Source of the DNA: Labrenzia sp. R4_2
GTDB taxonomy: Bacteria; Pseudomonadota; Alphaproteobacteria; Rhizobiales; Stappiaceae
Direction of reading: 5' to 3'
DNA: 64,000 nucleotides
Assembly: GCF_017743865.1 (NCBI RefSeq)
Contig: NZ_JAGHRJ010000003.1
Span: 496,001 to 560,000, forward strand
Below, piece by piece: positions 62,090 to 64,000 of this stretch (its first letter is position 1; the number at the start of each line of letters is the position of its first letter). Made by a program: the position numbers and the translations under genes. The notes beneath the pieces are model-generated. The model did not search any database. It was not told the DNA's origin and was given only the letters and a program-made list of their open reading frames with translations.

Positions 62090-63463
62090 ATGGCCCGCGA
62101 TACGGTCGATGCCACACCGATTGAAACGGTCGCTGATCTGGCGGCAACACTGGAAGCGGGTTGCAAACCGACAAGCGATTTCAGGATCGGGACCGAACAC
62201 GAGAAGTTCGGCTTCAATATAAAAGACAATTCGCCGATCCCCTACGGCGGCGCCAATGGTGTCGAAGCTGTCCTGGAAGGCATGGAGCGCCTACTCGGTT
62301 GGGAACGGATCGAGGACGCTGGAAAGATCATTGGCCTCGCCGATGATCAAGGCGGCGGTGCGATCTCCATCGAACCAGGTGGTCAGTTCGAATTGTCCGG
62401 CGCGCCGCTCGACAATCTCCACCAGACCTGCCGCGAAGCCAACCAGCACCTGGCCCATGTCCGTCAGGTGGCAGAGCCGCTGGGGGTCGGTTTCCTGGGT
62501 ATTGGAATGGCGCCAACCTGGGCCCGGGCAGACATGCCGCGCATGCCGAAGTCGCGCTACGACATCATGACAAATTACATGCCGAAGGTCGGATCCCTTG
62601 GCCTCGACATGATGTACCGCACGTCGACGATCCAAGTGAACCTGGATTTTGAAACAGAAGCGGACATGGTCAAAAAGATGCGTGTCGGTCTGGCGCTCCA
62701 GCCAATCGCGACGGCAATCTTTGCCAATTCCCCGTTCACTGACGGCAAGCCGAACGGCTTCAAGTCGTTCCGCGCCCAGATCTGGACCGATACGGACATG
62801 GACCGCACGGGCGACATGCCCTTTGCCTTTGAGGACGGCTTCGGCTTTGAACGCTATGTCGAATGGGCGCTTGATGTTCCAATGTATTTCGTCAAGCGGG
62901 GCGCTGAATATCACGATGTCACTGGAACCACGTTCCGAGCCTTCATGAATGGGGCCCTTGAGGGAAAGATCCCGGATGCCCGTCCGAGCCTTGGTGACTG
63001 GAACAACCACCTGTCGACCTTGTTCCCGGATGTGCGGCTGAAGAAATACATTGAGATGCGGGGTGCCGATGGAGGCCCATGGCGGCGGATATGCGCGCTG
63101 CCAGCCTTGTGGGTCGGACTGCTCTACGACACCGGTGTTCTGGATCAGGCGTTTGAACTGGTGAAAGACTGGACAGCAGAAGAGCGGGCAGCGTTGCGGG
63201 CTGGTGTGCCGGAAACCGCATTGCAGACACCGTTCCGCACTGGAACCGTGCTGGATGTTGCCAAGGACGTCTTGGCGTTTTCTCAAGAAGGCCTCAAACG
63301 CCGCGCCCGCATGAGTGATGGCGACCTGGATGAACGGGTCCATCTTGCACCGGTTGAGGAAGGTCTCGCAGCAGGCATGTGCCCGGCCGATATTCTTCTT
63401 CAGCGGTACAACGGATCGTGGAACGGAGACCTGTCACAGATCTTCCGGGATTACGCCTACTGA
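62090..63463 (+). CDS. gshA: Glutamate-cysteine ligase GshA, plant-type
   Basis: It joins glutamate and cysteine, the first step of glutathione synthesis. The 457-residue protein has RIGTEHEKFGFN near residue 30, ISIEPGGQFELSGAP and the MFPDVRLKKYIEMRGAD-like block (FPDVRLKKYIEMRGADGGPWR). This is the alphaproteobacterial and plant type, not the E. coli type. Start ATG at 62090. A hairpin without a T-run follows (63493-63516). Confidence 0.93.
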   Translation: MARDTVDATPIETVADLAATLEAGCKPTSDFRIGTEHEKFGFNIKDNSPIPYGGANGVEAVLEGMERLLGWERIEDAGKIIGLADDQGGGAISIEPGGQFELSGAPLDNLHQTCREANQHLAHVRQVAEPLGVGFLGIGMAPTWARADMPRMPKSRYDIMTNYMPKVGSLGLDMMYRTSTIQVNLDFETEADMVKKMRVGLALQPIATAIFANSPFTDGKPNGFKSFRAQIWTDTDMDRTGDMPFAFEDGFGFERYVEWALDVPMYFVKRGAEYHDVTGTTFRAFMNGALEGKIPDARPSLGDWNNHLSTLFPDVRLKKYIEMRGADGGPWRRICALPALWVGLLYDTGVLDQAFELVKDWTAEERAALRAGVPETALQTPFRTGTVLDVAKDVLAFSQEGLKRRARMSDGDLDERVHLAPVEEGLAAGMCPADILLQRYNGSWNGDLSQIFRDYAY

Positions 63464-63492
63464 TCCTCTCAAAAGCCTAAGTGGTTTTTCTT

Positions 63493-63516
63493 ATCCCGGC
63501 AAAAGCTTTGCCGGGA
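63493..63516 (+). other. Hairpin downstream of gshA
   Basis: An 11-bp perfect dyad ATCCCGGCAAA / TTTGCCGGGAT with a 2-base spacer 30 bases after the gshA stop. No T-run follows on the plus strand. It may be an mRNA end-protecting stem. Confidence 0.45.
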
Positions 63517-63603
63517 TCAATTGACGTTCTGCCGTGAAGCAGTCACTGTGAGCGAGATAGCCTTGTTTCTCAGGGCCTTGCGCAAGACAGTCGAGGCAGC
63601 GTG

Positions 63604-64000
63604 ATGACAGCACATGACAAGGCGGCGCCGCCGTTCGATATCTTCTCCTTGAGCAAAGATATGCAAGAGCGCTTTGGCTGGTCCAATGACGACCTTAATC
63701 GTGTCATGGAACATCTGATGCCTGCCGCGCTGTCCGGGTTTCAGCATTTCGGTACGCCGAGCAAGAGTATGCCAGACTGGTTTGCTCAGGCAGCGCAACT
63801 GTCAGCCGGTTCCGGCAATCCCTTTGCTGACTATGCAAAATTTTTCCAAGCTCCCACACAACAATCCCTGACGCCATTCTTCGGTCCGGAAGCCGTTCAG
63901 CAGGCCGTTGCTGCGCAGATTTCCACGATGACGGGGGTTCAACGAGACGCTGTGCAGGAGTTGATGCCGGTTGCGGCAACACTTGCCTTTGGACAAGTGG
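63604..64000 (+). CDS. Partial gene, DUF937-like protein
   Basis: The frame is open from ATG 63604 to the window edge (132 codons seen). The visible part begins MTAHDKAAPPFDIFSLSKDM and has two similar helical units: ERFGWSNDDLNRVMEHLMPAALSGF and QISTMTGVQRDAVQELMPVAA. That two-repeat pattern resembles DUF937 proteins, whose function is unknown. No signal peptide or motif of known activity is seen. A GTG at 63601 is also possible. The gene continues past the window. Confidence 0.55.
   Translation, partial: MTAHDKAAPPFDIFSLSKDMQERFGWSNDDLNRVMEHLMPAALSGFQHFGTPSKSMPDWFAQAAQLSAGSGNPFADYAKFFQAPTQQSLTPFFGPEAVQQAVAAQISTMTGVQRDAVQELMPVAATLAFGQV

Noticed and set aside
1..64000. Mobile elements, prophage, CRISPR or toxin-antitoxin islands
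   Set aside because: No transposase, integrase, capsid, Cas or toxin-like protein and no regular repeat array was seen on either strand; gene order looks like core genome.

Overview
The window is chromosomal DNA from an alphaproteobacterium, most likely a marine member of the Hyphomicrobiales such as the Roseibium/Labrenzia group (Stappiaceae). This is inferred from gene content: a cysG-DUF2849-cysI-cysH-DUF934 operon, a PdhS-type cell-cycle kinase, phasins, DctBD with a DctPQM TRAP transporter, plant-type GshA, and a tRNA-His with the rare alphaproteobacterial form (no G-1, A73). No database was searched. Coding density is high, codon use looks uniform, and I see no transposase, integrase, phage gene or CRISPR array. 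It reads as core and metabolic genome rather than an island.

Layout. 1-3.7 kb: orphan minus-strand terminator with a tiny reading frame, an SCP2-like thiolase, a gamma-glutamyltransferase-like Ntn hydrolase, and an IalB-family protein. 4.1-8.9 kb: assimilatory sulfur operon (siroheme synthase, DUF2849, sulfite reductase, APS/PAPS reductase, DUF934). 9.0-10.9 kb: a class A beta-lactamase divergent from an AmpR-type regulator. 10.9-20.4 kb: polyamine island (putrescine aminotransferase, two glutamine-synthetase-like gamma-glutamylpolyamine synthetases, a GntR/FCD regulator, a PotFGHI-type ABC transporter). 20.4-24.2 kb: small membrane protein, ScoAB, a palindromic repeat, FtsH. 24.3-29.2 kb: an orphan ThDP enzyme and an iron(III) ABC binding protein and permease. 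29.4-35.4 kb: a giant PdhS-like kinase, two phasins and tRNA-His. 35.5-48.8 kb: small stress, transport and acetyltransferase genes, including a DUF3291 tandem pair, TauE/SafE, AzlCD, an APH-AAA fusion, a second ThDP enzyme, a Pat-type acyl-CoA synthetase/GNAT fusion and a tandem Usp protein. 49.0-55.5 kb: dctBD and dctPQM. 55.6-64.0 kb: DUF805, xseA, ilvA, rsmE, a class III adenylate cyclase, gshA and the start of a DUF937-like gene.

How the genes fit. Sulfate-derived sulfur is reduced by the cys operon, and GshA uses the resulting cysteine. Putrescine or related amines are imported by the ABC system and degraded by transamination and by gamma-glutamylation. A GntR protein sits between the two divergent catabolic arms, and the palindrome core GTGATCAC occurs in both promoter regions. 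Phasins, ScoAB and the thiolase suggest polyhydroxyalkanoate/ketone-body carbon storage; the second phasin carries a paired TGC-N3-GCA motif like a PhaR operator. DctBD probably activates dctPQM from a readable sigma-54 promoter.

The most interesting signals are the AmpR plus class A beta-lactamase pair, the GTGATCAC operators, the tRNA-His form, the PhaR-like operator, the sigma-54 promoter, and the very long acidic linkers in the PdhS-like kinase. I did not find a clearly undescribed multi-gene system. The least explained items are the tandem DUF3291 genes, the 48-149 small frame, and several hypothetical proteins.
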